Origin: an uncultured Johnsonella sp.
Lineage (GTDB): Bacteria > Bacillota > Clostridia > Lachnospirales > Lachnospiraceae
Assembly: GCA_937927235.1 (NCBI GenBank)
Contig: CALBCM010000042.1
Coordinates: 62,001 to 126,000 of the forward strand
Direction: 5' to 3'
DNA length: 64,000 bases
A program made the translations under genes and the position numbers. The notes beneath the pieces were generated by a model. That model ran no database searches. It worked only from the letters and a program-made list of their open reading frames with translations, and was not told where the DNA came from. Position 1 is the first letter of the stretch. Each line of letters opens with the position of its first letter. Below, one piece after another: positions 18,605 to 27,262 of this stretch.

Positions 18605-19981
18605 TTATATTTTATCTAATTCATATCCGTTATATTCATTATTTTCTCTGTAATTTTCATTGACAATAGCATTTACAAAATCATAGCCGCTTCTTCCCAC
18701 TATTACTACCTTAATGCCAAGCTCTCTTTCAACATCGGCCCTGCATAAATCATCCAGAAACACCTCTTCACCGCTTCTGAACATATTTATCGAAAGTAAA
18801 AGCCTTTTGCCAAGCTCCCTCCCCCTAAGCTGCTTTATAAGGTCGCTGCCTGTGATAAGCCCTGTAACTGTGATATTTGGTCCGAAAAAATCATTTCTTA
18901 TAGGGTAAAGCCTCACACTTATATGCTTAAATACAGCTTCCACCCTTTTTATAAGGCCTTTCAGGGTTTCAGAAGGCAGCATTCCCGTAGCTATACTTAT
19001 CACAGTCTTTCGGGAAGTGAGCCGTTTTTTATACCTGCTTTTTTCATGCCTTATTGCTTCGCTGACCTCCTGCTTTAGAAGCCGCAGCATTCCTACTCCG
19101 TTTTCAAGCTGTATATAGCCATCGTACCGATTTGCTTCTGGAAGCTTCCTTTTGGCAAGCAGATAAAATTCATCACTTGCATGTACAAAATGCATGCCCT
19201 GCTTTTCCATAGCAATTTTTTGGTATTTTTCTATTATATCTATAGTTTCACAAGCTGCTTTTTCATCTATAGGCTCAAGCTTTGCAAGTCCCTTTCTGAA
19301 TTTCGTCATCCCTACCGGCACTACTGAGAGTGATTCCATTACAGGAGTGTATTTTATCAGGTCACTGATAGTCCTTTCAAGCTCTTTTCCGTCATTATAT
19401 CCCTTGCACATCACTATCTGACCGTTCATCGGTATCTTATTGTCATAAAGTTTGTCTATGTATTTTAAAGAACTTCCTGCAAATTTATTATGCAGCATAC
19501 GCACTCTCAATGCAGGATTTGTAGTATGTACTGAAATATTGATAGGAGCAAGCTTAAATTCTATTATTCTGTCTATGTCCCTCTCACTCATATTTGTAAG
19601 CGTGATATAATTGCCCTGAAGAAAAGACAGCCTAGAATCATCATCTTTAAAATACAGGGTTTCTCTCATACCGGGAGGCATCTGGTCTATAAAGCAGAAT
19701 ACACATTTATTTGTGCAGGATTTGCATTCACTCATCAGCCCGAGGTCAAAATCAAGTCCTATGTCTTCATAATTATGCTCAATATCAAATTCCCACTCTT
19801 CACCATTTTCCTTAAGAATTACCATGCTCATACTTGCACAATTTACATAAAATCTATAATCAAATACATCACCTATATCATGCCCGTCTATTGATAAAAG
19901 CCTGTCCCCCGGTTTTATCTCAAGCTCCTGTGCTATAGAGCCGGGGATTACTGCCGTTATTAAATGTCCTCTGGATTTCAC
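18605..19981 (-). CDS. DUF512 radical-SAM-like protein with N-terminal PDZ-like domain
   Basis: A 458-residue protein of unknown exact function. Residues 1-40 form a PDZ-like module (GHLITAVIPGSIAQELEIKPGDRLLSI is its core). A cysteine cluster C-x2-C-x3-C-x2-C follows near residues 87-96 (CTNKCVFC is radical-SAM spacing), leading into FIDQMPPGMR. The C-terminal half is DUF512, ending in GRSGYDFVNAIV. I chose the GTG at 19981 as start: GGAGAGG lies just upstream, and homologues begin at the MKSRGHL-like position; a TTG further upstream overlaps that ribosome binding site. The gene is 38 bases upstream of der, a conserved pairing that hints at a role in ribosome or RNA maturation (inference). 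Confidence 0.88.
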   Translation of the reverse strand: MKSRGHLITAVIPGSIAQELEIKPGDRLLSIDGHDIGDVFDYRFYVNCASMSMVILKENGEEWEFDIEHNYEDIGLDFDLGLMSECKSCTNKCVFCFIDQMPPGMRETLYFKDDDSRLSFLQGNYITLTNMSERDIDRIIEFKLAPINISVHTTNPALRVRMLHNKFAGSSLKYIDKLYDNKIPMNGQIVMCKGYNDGKELERTISDLIKYTPVMESLSVVPVGMTKFRKGLAKLEPIDEKAACETIDIIEKYQKIAMEKQGMHFVHASDEFYLLAKRKLPEANRYDGYIQLENGVGMLRLLKQEVSEAIRHEKSRYKKRLTSRKTVISIATGMLPSETLKGLIKRVEAVFKHISVRLYPIRNDFFGPNITVTGLITGSDLIKQLRGRELGKRLLLSINMFRSGEEVFLDDLCRADVERELGIKVVIVGRSGYDFVNAIVNENYRENNEYNGYELDKI

Positions 19982-20093
19982 ATACCTCTCCAATTTCCGT
20001 ATATAAAACTTTCCTTAGACTTTTATAAGTAAAAAGCCATATTCTATATAATAACAATTTGTATAATTTTTGTAAAGAAAAGAAGATGTAAGA

Positions 20094-20123
20094 TTGACGA
20101 ATGCCCTCTAAAAGTGTTAGACT
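20094..20123 (+). promoter_or_regulatory. candidate sigma-A promoter of prs
   Basis: TTGACG at 20094-20099, 18 bases, then TAGACT at 20118-20123 (4 of 6 matches to TATAAT). It lies about 45 bases before the prs start in the divergent gap with the DUF512 gene. Spacing is good and the -35 box is strong; the -10 box is weak. Confidence 0.4.
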
Positions 20124-20166
20124 GTAATAGAGTTTTCGGATACAATTTATATTTTTGGAGGATTTT

Positions 20167-21381
20167 ATGCCAAATAGTTATGCTTTCAGTGAGCAGCTTC
20201 CTGTTGCTCCATTAAAGATTGCAGCTCTTAAAGGCTGTATGGAGCTTGCAGCTAAGGTTAATGAACATATAGTTGCATTCAGAAAGAATGATATGGAAGA
20301 GCTTGCACAAAGAAAAGAGAGTCTGCACTACAGAGGTTATGAAAGGGAGAGCTACCTTCTTGACCTTGAATGCCCAAGATTTGGAACTGGAGAGGGAAAG
20401 TGCATCATCAATGAATCTGTGCGCGGTACGGATATTTTTGTAATGGCCGATGTGACCAATTACTCACTCTCATATACAGTCAACGGCTTTGTAAATCATA
20501 TGTCACCTGATGATCACTATCAGGATATGAAAAGAATTATAAGTGCAAGTATATCTACCGCTCACAGAGTTTTGGTTATAATGCCTTTTTTATACGAAGG
20601 CAGACAGCACAAGAGGATTAAAAGAGAGTCGCTTGACTGCGCTTATGCACTTGAGGAGCTTGTTTCAATGGGAGTAAATAATATTATTACCTTTGATGCC
20701 CATGACCCCAGAGTGCAAAATGCCATACCCTTACACGGCTTTGATAATTTCGTGCCTACCTATAACCTTGTTAAAACTATATTTACCACTATACCTGATA
20801 TGAAAATTGACAAAGACCACCTTATGATTATCAGCCCTGACGAGGGTGCCATGCACAGAGCAGTATATCTGGCAAATAATCTTGGAGTTGATATGGGTAT
20901 GTTTTATAAAAGACGTGATTACTCCAAGGTAGTGGGCGGACGCAACCCTATTGTTGCTCATGAGTTTTTAGGTGACGGAGTTGAAGGAAAAACCGTGATA
21001 ATTATTGATGATATGATTTCTTCAGGTGAGTCTATGATTGATACTGCTAAAGAGCTTAAAGCCAGAAATGCTGCAAGAGTCATAGTTTGTGCCACTTTCG
21101 GGCTTTTTACCAACGGTTTTTCTCAATTTGATGAGGCTTATCACAGAGAGCTTATAGATTATGTCTGCACCACCAACCTTAATTACAGAAATCCTGAGAT
21201 TTTTACTAAGCCCTGGTATATAGAAGCTGATATCAGCAAGTTCCTTGCCGCTATTATCAATTCTCTTAACCATGATGTATCTATTGAAAGAGTGCTTTCT
21301 CCCACTACCAAGCTGCAGACCTTTGTTAAAAAATTCTGTGCAAAAGAGGACGGCTACCAGTATTACGGAAAAATTGTTTAG
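20167..21381 (+). CDS. prs: ribose-phosphate pyrophosphokinase (PRPP synthetase), long form
   Basis: Makes PRPP from ribose 5-phosphate and ATP, the precursor for purines, pyrimidines, histidine and NAD. The 404-residue protein is longer than the about 315 residues of classical Prs; a long form is common in Lachnospiraceae. Motifs: IITFDAHDPRVQNAIP (metal/ATP site), ISPDEGAMHRAVYLAN, and the PRPP loop VIIIDDMISSGESMIDTA near residue 280. I chose the ATG at 20167 because GGAGG lies 5 bases upstream; an in-frame TTG at 20155 overlaps it. It is the only plus-strand gene of the window, divergent from the DUF512 gene, and its stop codon overlaps that of pgeF. Confidence 0.94.
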   Translation: MPNSYAFSEQLPVAPLKIAALKGCMELAAKVNEHIVAFRKNDMEELAQRKESLHYRGYERESYLLDLECPRFGTGEGKCIINESVRGTDIFVMADVTNYSLSYTVNGFVNHMSPDDHYQDMKRIISASISTAHRVLVIMPFLYEGRQHKRIKRESLDCAYALEELVSMGVNNIITFDAHDPRVQNAIPLHGFDNFVPTYNLVKTIFTTIPDMKIDKDHLMIISPDEGAMHRAVYLANNLGVDMGMFYKRRDYSKVVGGRNPIVAHEFLGDGVEGKTVIIIDDMISSGESMIDTAKELKARNAARVIVCATFGLFTNGFSQFDEAYHRELIDYVCTTNLNYRNPEIFTKPWYIEADISKFLAAIINSLNHDVSIERVLSPTTKLQTFVKKFCAKEDGYQYYGKIV

Positions 21382-22262
21382 GGCTTGATGCCTATAAATG
21401 CTGCCAGATTTCCCCTGTCTTCACCCATAGCTCTGTGTGAAAACAGTAAATTGCTGTTGCAGCGTGTGCATATACCTGCAGTATATATGTTCTCAGGCTT
21501 GATGCCTGAATTAATTAATATATATTCATTTGTTTTCCACAAATCCAGATAGTAATGTCCTTTTCTGCCCAGACGCAGTATATCAGCCGGGTTTAAAGCT
21601 TTAAACCCGGCATTTTCTTTGTCTGTGATAAAGACCTCTTTAAATTTTTTTGCTACCTCCTCACTTACCTCATAACAATCCTGACATATTCCCGGTCCTA
21701 TCCCTGCTATTAAGTCCTCAGGTCTTGTGCCGAATTCCTCTCCCATTTTGGCTATTAATACCGCTCCGATTTTATCCAGAGTCCCTTTCCAGCCTGAATG
21801 AGCCAGTCCAACGGCTTTATGAGCCGGGTCAGCAAAGTAAAGCGGTATGCAGTCGGCAAAAAAGGCGGAAAGCACCACACCCGGAGTATCTGTGATAAGT
21901 CCGTCAATATCGCTGTAATCAAGTGCAGCTGTAATGCCCTTGCCTCTATCCTTTAAGCCTGCCCTCCGTATATTTGTAGTATGAGTCTGGTGCGTAAATA
22001 CAAAATCGTCTATTTTAACTTCAAGCACCTCTGCCATTCTTAAAAAATTTTCAAGCACATTGTTCTTATTTAAAGGCTCTTTGGTAAAGCTCAAATTCAT
22101 AGTTGACTGATTAGCTTCGCTCACTCCTCCCAGTCTTGTCGAAAATGCATGCTTTACAAAATCCAGCTTTTCAAAGGCTGAAAAGCTAAGGTATACAACC
22201 TTGTTTTTTCCGGTTTTTTCCTCTATGTTTTTATAGCCGGGCTTTATTTTCCAATTTAACAT
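21378..22262 (-). CDS. pgeF: purine nucleoside phosphorylase / laccase-domain protein (YfiH/YlmD, PgeF)
   Basis: A 294-residue Cu-oxidase_4 (DUF152) family protein. Members act as purine nucleoside phosphorylase/adenosine deaminase and, in E. coli, remove mis-incorporated L-serine-containing peptidoglycan precursors. Visible metal ligands and family blocks: HQTHTTNI near residue 90, the ADCIPLYFADP block, GLAHSGWKGTL and GPGICQDCYEVSEEV. Two ATGs abut (22265 and 22262); GAGAGG spacing favours the second. The upstream ATG overlaps the yraN stop codon by one base, so the two genes are translationally coupled. The 3' end overlaps prs, which runs the other way, by 4 bases. Confidence 0.93.
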   Translation of the reverse strand: MLNWKIKPGYKNIEEKTGKNKVVYLSFSAFEKLDFVKHAFSTRLGGVSEANQSTMNLSFTKEPLNKNNVLENFLRMAEVLEVKIDDFVFTHQTHTTNIRRAGLKDRGKGITAALDYSDIDGLITDTPGVVLSAFFADCIPLYFADPAHKAVGLAHSGWKGTLDKIGAVLIAKMGEEFGTRPEDLIAGIGPGICQDCYEVSEEVAKKFKEVFITDKENAGFKALNPADILRLGRKGHYYLDLWKTNEYILINSGIKPENIYTAGICTRCNSNLLFSHRAMGEDRGNLAAFIGIKP

Positions 22263-22264
22263 CA

Positions 22265-22627
22265 TTACCTCTCTATAATATAATCAAAAGCTGCCTCTAT
22301 ATGTCTTATACTTTTATCACTATATATGGCGATTACATCAAAACGGCAGGGTACACTGTCGCTACAGCCTCTGCACATACAAAAAAAGCGGGCTGCCATG
22401 CATATTTTTTTCTGCTTTTTTATATTCACAGCCTCAAGTGCATCACCGTATCCGCTTCCTGAACGATATTTTACCTCAAAAAATACTATTGTGCCATCCT
22501 TATATGCAATTATATCTATCTCAGCAATGCGGCTTCTGAAGTTGCGTTCCAGTATCTTATAGCCCTTTAATTTAAGATACTCTGCCGCCGCTTTTTCAAA
22601 AGCCGCTCCTATATGTCTTTTATTGAT
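22265..22627 (-). CDS. yraN: YraN family (UPF0102) nuclease-like protein with apparent ATC start codon
   Basis: A 120-residue protein, normal length for YraN, a restriction-endonuclease-fold protein often encoded beside rnhB. The N-terminus reads (M)NKRHIGAAFEKAAAEYLKLKGYKIL, then ERNFRSRIAEIDIIA and the PD-(D/E)xK-type core FFEVKYRSG, and the C-terminal CRFDVIAIY. No ATG, GTG or TTG exists in frame at the right place: the codon where homologues start is ATC at 22627-22625, preceded by AGGAGG with 7 bases spacing from GGAGG. Upstream codons in frame are GAC ATA GGA GGT CCA AAT, so the SD itself is in the reading frame. Its stop overlaps the pgeF start by one base. Identity is secure; the start is the surprising part. 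Confidence 0.87.
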   Translation of the reverse strand: MNKRHIGAAFEKAAAEYLKLKGYKILERNFRSRIAEIDIIAYKDGTIVFFEVKYRSGSGYGDALEAVNIKKQKKICMAARFFCMCRGCSDSVPCRFDVIAIYSDKSIRHIEAAFDYIIER

Positions 22628-22678
22628 ATTTGGACCTCCTATGTCAAAATCTTAACTATTATATGCTATTAAAATATG

Positions 22679-23323
22679 TTAATCAAAGAATTTGCCAACA
22701 AAGCTCTTTCTATGTATAGGGCAGGCTCCATGCTTATGTATAGCTGCTATATGCTCTGTAGTGCCATAGCCTTTATGCTTTGCAAAGCCGTATTCAGGGT
22801 ACTGATTGTCATATTCTATCATAAGTCTGTCCCTGGTTACCTTAGCTATTATGCTGGCGGCAGCTATGCTCACGCTTCTTGCATCTCCTTTTATTATGCT
22901 TATCTGCTTAATCCCTATGTCAGGTACTCTCACAGCATCTACAAGCAAAATATCAGGCTTGGTAAGCATCTTTTCTACAGCATTCTGCATAGCCTCATAA
23001 GTTGCATTTAATATGTTTACTGCATCTATTCTCTTTTCATCTATTATACCTACCCCTATATCAACAGCCTTTTCATAAATTTCTTCAAACAGCTCAAGCC
23101 TTCTTTTTTTAGTAACCTTCTTTGAATCATTCAAAAAAAGTATCTCTGCATCCTTAGGCAAAATTACTGAAGCTGCTACAACAGGTCCGGCAAGCGGACC
23201 CCTCCCTGCCTCGTCCATGCCGCAAATACATGAATATTCATCATATTTTTCCTCAAATTCATGCATTTGTTTTAGCCTTTCATGCTCAGATTCGAGCAAT
23301 TTCTCTGTGATTCGTCTTTTCAT
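22679..23323 (-). CDS. rnhB: ribonuclease HII
   Basis: Removes RNA and single ribonucleotides from RNA-DNA hybrids. The 214-residue protein has GMDEAGRGPLAGPVVAASV (catalytic DE) near residues 34-52, LNDSKKV, VDAVRVPD with the third acidic residue, and IAAASIIAKVTRD. A charged N-terminal helix of about 30 residues precedes the core. AAGGAAG lies before the ATG. The order rbgA-rnhB-yraN-pgeF on the same strand is a frequent Firmicutes arrangement. Confidence 0.97.
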   Translation of the reverse strand: MKRRITEKLLESEHERLKQMHEFEEKYDEYSCICGMDEAGRGPLAGPVVAASVILPKDAEILFLNDSKKVTKKRRLELFEEIYEKAVDIGVGIIDEKRIDAVNILNATYEAMQNAVEKMLTKPDILLVDAVRVPDIGIKQISIIKGDARSVSIAAASIIAKVTRDRLMIEYDNQYPEYGFAKHKGYGTTEHIAAIHKHGACPIHRKSFVGKFFD

Positions 23324-23401
23324 TACACTATCTTCCTTTTTAGTTTTATTGGCTGAGAAAGTCCTGCTGGATAAATTCAGATCTACATATTTTAATACTG
23401 A

Positions 23402-24268
23402 TTATACCTCCGGCAGAGCAGGCGGCATTTCAAGACTTATTCTACCAAGTCTTCCACTCCTGAAATCACTTATAAGCAGATTGGAAGCTTTTTCATAGTC
23501 ATATTCTGCGCCTTTTTTAAGACACCCCCTTACCTTTGCTATATGCTCAAGATATTTATGCATATCAGATTCTTTATTCAGATTCCCCATATCATATCTT
23601 CCATAAAGTGTAGTGGCATGATTTGAAACAAGATAATTCAGAAGTTCGAGAGCAAGTTCATTGCTGTCAAATACAAGATCATTTACAGTTCCTATAAAAG
23701 CAAGCTTTACTGCCATTTCTTCATTTTCAATTTTAGGCATAAGTATGCCCGGCGTGTCTAAAAGCTCAATCTGCTTATTCAGCTTTATCCACTGATTTCC
23801 CTTTGTAACTCCGGGCTTATTACCGGTTTTCGCACTGCTTTTTCCTGCAATAGAGTTAATCAGAGTTGATTTTCCGACATTCGGAATACCTAATACTATA
23901 GTGTGTACCGGGCGATTCTTAATGCCTCTTTTTAAATCTTTTTCTCTTTTTGCTTCAGAAGCTTTATCCAAAAGTCCAATAAGCCTTCTAACTACACCTT
24001 TTTGTCTTGAGTCGGCAAAAATACAGCTGTAACCCTGTTTTTTGATATAGCTCTCCCATGCTTTATTTACTTTTTCTTCAGCTAAATCCGATTTATTTAA
24101 TATAATAATTCTTGCTTTTCCCTGACCAAGTACGGCTATGTCAGGATTTGCAGAAGCAAGCGGTATTCTTGCATCCCGCATTTCTATTATTATATCTATA
24201 ATTTTAATATCTTCCTGTATAGCGCGCATGGCTTTAGTCATATGCCCGGGATACCATTGAATTTTCAT
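23402..24268 (-). CDS. rbgA: ribosome biogenesis GTPase A (YlqF/RbgA)
   Basis: Circularly permuted GTPase needed for late 50S assembly. The 288-residue protein begins MKIQWYPGHMTKAMRAI, the family signature. The permuted motif order is visible: G4 ILNKSDLA, then G1 GIPNVGKSTLIN near residue 128, G2 and G3 LLDTPGI. The C-terminal helical domain follows. AGAGGTGAT precedes the ATG. It is the first gene of the rbgA-rnhB-yraN-pgeF unit, behind its own likely promoter at 24354-24382. Confidence 0.97.
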   Translation of the reverse strand: MKIQWYPGHMTKAMRAIQEDIKIIDIIIEMRDARIPLASANPDIAVLGQGKARIIILNKSDLAEEKVNKAWESYIKKQGYSCIFADSRQKGVVRRLIGLLDKASEAKREKDLKRGIKNRPVHTIVLGIPNVGKSTLINSIAGKSSAKTGNKPGVTKGNQWIKLNKQIELLDTPGILMPKIENEEMAVKLAFIGTVNDLVFDSNELALELLNYLVSNHATTLYGRYDMGNLNKESDMHKYLEHIAKVRGCLKKGAEYDYEKASNLLISDFRSGRLGRISLEMPPALPEV

Positions 24269-24353
24269 GTATTATCACCTCTGCGGCTTTTCCTTTTAGC
24301 GACATTGTCTGAAAAGCTTAAATATTCTTGCTACAAACTTATTTTTTTGTATT

Positions 24354-24382
24354 AATATACATCATTAATTGTAAAATTGCAA
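24354..24382 (-). promoter_or_regulatory. candidate sigma-A promoter of rbgA-rnhB-yraN-pgeF
   Basis: On the minus strand TTGCAA (24382-24377), 17 bases, TATATT (24359-24354). Both boxes are close to consensus with ideal spacing. It lies about 85 bases upstream of the rbgA start and downstream of the rpsA terminator, where a promoter is needed. Confidence 0.55.
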
Positions 24383-24484
24383 GAGGTGAATCAAAATATT
24401 TACTAATAAATTTTAGATGTTATTATAAATTTATTGCCTTTATTAATTTGAGTATCCAGCTGAAACCTCCCTGTATAAAATATA

Positions 24485-24518
24485 AAAACAGGCTCCATAT
24501 CGCTATAAAGCCTGTTTT
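24485..24518 (-). terminator. intrinsic terminator after rpsA
   Basis: A perfect 10-base inverted repeat, AAAACAGGCT (24509-24518 on the minus strand) and AGCCTGTTTT (24485-24494), with a 14-base loop, followed on the minus strand by further T-rich sequence. It lies 32 bases past the rpsA stop and would end the cmk-ispH-rpsA unit. The rest of 24269-24549 holds only this and the rbgA promoter. Confidence 0.8.
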
Positions 24519-24549
24519 CATACATATTATTAAATTTAAAAAATATAAA

Positions 24550-25689
24550 TTAATCTTCCGCCTCACCGTCTGCGGTTTCATTCTCTATAGCTTCAGCAGC
24601 TTCCTGTTCCGGCTGCACTTCCTCCGAATCAGCTTTTTGTGATTCAAGTGACCTGGTGCTTAATGAGATTCGCTTTTCTTCTTCATTAAAATCAACTACT
24701 AAAGCCTCTATCTCCTGACCGGCCTCAAGAACCTCTGAAGGGTGCTCAATGCGCTTTTTGGTGATCTGAGAAACATGTATAAGCCCGTCAACGCCTTTAT
24801 CAAGCTCAACAAAGGCTCCAAAATCGGTAAGCCTTACTACTTTCCCCTTGACGATATTTCCTACCGCATATTTTTCCCTTGCGTTGTTCCAAGGATTGTC
24901 TTCCGGGAATTTACAGCTTAAAGATACTCTCCTGCCGGTAATATCCTTTATAAGTACAGTGATTTTATCTCCGGGCTTAAGCAAATTCTTAGGGTTTCCT
25001 ATCCTGCCCCAACCCATCTCTGTAATATGAAGCAGACCGTCTACTCCGCCTATGTCTACAAAAGCTCCAAAGACCATTATGCTTTTTACAGTTCCTTCAA
25101 TCCTGTCGCCCACCTGTATTTTTTCAAAGAATTCTTTTTGAAGCTCTGCCTTTCTTGCAACTATAAGCTGCTTCCGGTCTCCTATAATTCTTTTTCTTCT
25201 CGGATTGCATTCTGTAATAACAAATTCTATCTCCTGATCCTGATACTTGCCAAGGTCTTTTTCATAAGTATCCGATACAAGGCTTGCAGGTACAAATACC
25301 CTGTTGCCGTCTACATCAATACATATTCCTCCGCTTACCACCTGGCTTACCTTTGCTTTCAATACCTCATGGTTCTCAAAGGCTTCTTCAAGCCTCCTTT
25401 TAGCCTTGTCCTGGGCAATCCTCTTATATGAAAGTATAAGCTGACCTTCGCCATCGTTTACTTTAAGCACTTTTACTTCAAGCTCATCGCCTACATGTAA
25501 AACCGTACGTAAATCCAATGCAGCATCATTGCTATACTCATTTCGAGTTAATATACCGTCAGACTTGTAGCCGACATTTAATACCGCAAGATCCTCCTTG
25601 ACATCGATAATTTTACCGACAACAATCTCTCCTGTATGAATGGTTTTAATTGTCTCTTCTAACATCTGTTCAAAACTGAGATCTGACAT
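24550..25689 (-). CDS. rpsA: 30S ribosomal protein S1-type protein with four S1 domains
   Basis: A 379-residue RNA-binding protein with four S1 OB-fold repeats, roughly residues 17-85, 103-168, 188-257 and 274-343; repeats 3 and 4 are the clearest (VKSIMVFGAFVDIGGVDGLLHITEM and VVRLTDFGAFVELDKGVDGLIHVSQI in shape). The C-terminus is acidic. I chose the ATG at 25689 (MSDLSFEQ), as GGAGG stands 9 bases upstream. The start lies inside the end of ispH (20-base overlap, different frame). Some Clostridia carry ispH and rpsA as one fused gene; here they are separate but overlapping. Confidence 0.92.
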   Translation of the reverse strand: MSDLSFEQMLEETIKTIHTGEIVVGKIIDVKEDLAVLNVGYKSDGILTRNEYSNDAALDLRTVLHVGDELEVKVLKVNDGEGQLILSYKRIAQDKAKRRLEEAFENHEVLKAKVSQVVSGGICIDVDGNRVFVPASLVSDTYEKDLGKYQDQEIEFVITECNPRRKRIIGDRKQLIVARKAELQKEFFEKIQVGDRIEGTVKSIMVFGAFVDIGGVDGLLHITEMGWGRIGNPKNLLKPGDKITVLIKDITGRRVSLSCKFPEDNPWNNAREKYAVGNIVKGKVVRLTDFGAFVELDKGVDGLIHVSQITKKRIEHPSEVLEAGQEIEALVVDFNEEEKRISLSTRSLESQKADSEEVQPEQEAAEAIENETADGEAED

Positions 25690-26524
25690 TATCTTGAACC
25701 TCCTCAATGATATGTTTTGGGGTCGATGCCCCTGCCGTAATGCCCACACTTCGCACAGAAAGTAATTTTTTTGAATCTAAATCCTTTAGTGTCTGAATAA
25801 ACATAGTATTTTTACATGTTTTCTTACATATATCTACAAGCTTTGCCGTATTTGAGCTATTCTTCCCGCCAATCACTATCATAGCATCCACTTCGGAAGC
25901 AATTTCTTCCGCTTCAGACTGCCTTTCCTGCGTTGCATTGCAAATTGTGTTAAAACACGTTATATCATAACCTAAATCTTTAATTTTATCAATAATTTTG
26001 TAAAAATTATTAAAATTATATGTTGTCTGTGCAACTATACTCACTGCTCTCGACCTTTCAATTCCGAGCTTTTCAAAATCTTCCGCACTGTTTACGGCTA
26101 CAGTTTCCTTATTTCCCCAGCCTCTTATGCCTTCCACCTCAGGATGAGTGGGATTGCCTATAATAACGACCTTATTACCTTTTTCGCACTCTCTTTGTAC
26201 TATATTGTGAATCTTTTTTACATAGGGGCAGGTAGCATCAATAAGAGTCATTCCGGCATTTTCAAGCTTGTCCTGCACATCCTTGCCTATGCCGTGCGAG
26301 CGTATAATCAGAGTTCCCTTTTCTAAATCCTCAAGCCTGTCACTCTCTTTTATTACAGCTACGCCTTTTTGATTTAAATCGTTTACCACTTCTTCATTAT
26401 GTATTATAGGACCGTAAGTATATACCTTGCCGTCTGCTTTTTCTATCTCTTCATAGACTTTATTTACTGCCTTTTCCACTCCGAAACAAAAGCCGGCAGT
26501 TTTAGCGGTTTTTAATTTCTTCAT
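25670..26524 (-). CDS. ispH: 4-hydroxy-3-methylbut-2-enyl diphosphate reductase
   Basis: Last enzyme of the MEP isoprenoid pathway, a [4Fe-4S] reductase giving IPP and DMAPP. The 284-residue protein has the three cluster cysteines in GFCFGVEKAV (Cys13), DATCPYVKKIH and NTICNATQERQ, and SHGIG and TxxPEVEGI-type sites (NPTHPEVEGIRGW). It overlaps cmk by 23 bases and rpsA by 20. dxs and ispA of the same pathway are elsewhere in this window (42431-45195). Confidence 0.97.
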   Translation of the reverse strand: MKKLKTAKTAGFCFGVEKAVNKVYEEIEKADGKVYTYGPIIHNEEVVNDLNQKGVAVIKESDRLEDLEKGTLIIRSHGIGKDVQDKLENAGMTLIDATCPYVKKIHNIVQRECEKGNKVVIIGNPTHPEVEGIRGWGNKETVAVNSAEDFEKLGIERSRAVSIVAQTTYNFNNFYKIIDKIKDLGYDITCFNTICNATQERQSEAEEIASEVDAMIVIGGKNSSNTAKLVDICKKTCKNTMFIQTLKDLDSKKLLSVRSVGITAGASTPKHIIEEVQDNVRSQF

Positions 26525-27236
26525 AAATTTCAGCCTCTTTCTTTATTTCAGCCTCAGTACTCCCGGACTTCACCGGTATTATGCTGTCTGTTATCCTCAG
26601 AATTTCTGTCACCACTTCATCTATGCTCATGCTTGTAGTATCAATTTCATAGGCATCCTCTGCTTTAGCCAGCGGTGCAATTTCTCTGTGAATATCTCTG
26701 TAGTCCCTTTCAGCCATATCCCTTTCCACTTTTTTTATGTCAGTCCTGATACCCTTTTGCACAAGCTCTGAAAATCTTCTCCTTGCCCTTTCCTTAATAT
26801 CGGCAGTCATATATATCTTCACATCGGCAAAGGGCAGCACCTTGGTCCCTATGTCCCTGCCGTCCATAACGACATTATTTTCTCCGGCTATCTCCTGCTG
26901 TAAACAGAGAAGCTTTTTTCTTACTCCCTCATACACACTTATAGCACTTGCCATAATTCCGACTTCTTCATTCCTTAAAAAAGCTGTAATATCTTCCTGT
27001 GAAAGGAAAACTTTCTGACCGTCTTTATTATACTCTACTCTTATATCAATGTCATCTGAAAGTGCATTTATCCTTGCCTCATCTTTAGAGTCTATGCCCT
27101 TTCTTATAAAATAAAGTCCTATTGCACGAAACATCGCTCCGGTATCAACATAAACAAAACCCGTCTTTTTGCTGATTTCTTTTGCAATACTGGATTTTCC
27201 CGCACCTGCCGGTCCATCTATTGCTATACTGTACAT
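26502..27236 (-). CDS. cmk: cytidylate kinase
   Basis: Phosphorylates CMP and dCMP. The 244-residue protein starts MYSIAIDGPAGAGKSSIAK with the P-loop GPAGAGKSS; VDTGAMFRAIG, DGRDIGTKVLP and RRRFSELVQKG (lid) follow. The ATG at 27236 is preceded by AAAGGA; an in-frame TTG 15 bases upstream is less likely. The 3' end overlaps ispH by 23 bases. The C-terminal tail after about residue 215 is longer than in E. coli and acidic. Confidence 0.96.
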   Translation of the reverse strand: MYSIAIDGPAGAGKSSIAKEISKKTGFVYVDTGAMFRAIGLYFIRKGIDSKDEARINALSDDIDIRVEYNKDGQKVFLSQEDITAFLRNEEVGIMASAISVYEGVRKKLLCLQQEIAGENNVVMDGRDIGTKVLPFADVKIYMTADIKERARRRFSELVQKGIRTDIKKVERDMAERDYRDIHREIAPLAKAEDAYEIDTTSMSIDEVVTEILRITDSIIPVKSGSTEAEIKKEAEIYEEIKNR

Positions 27237-27262
27237 TCTTTTTCCTTTCAAATACTTAATCC

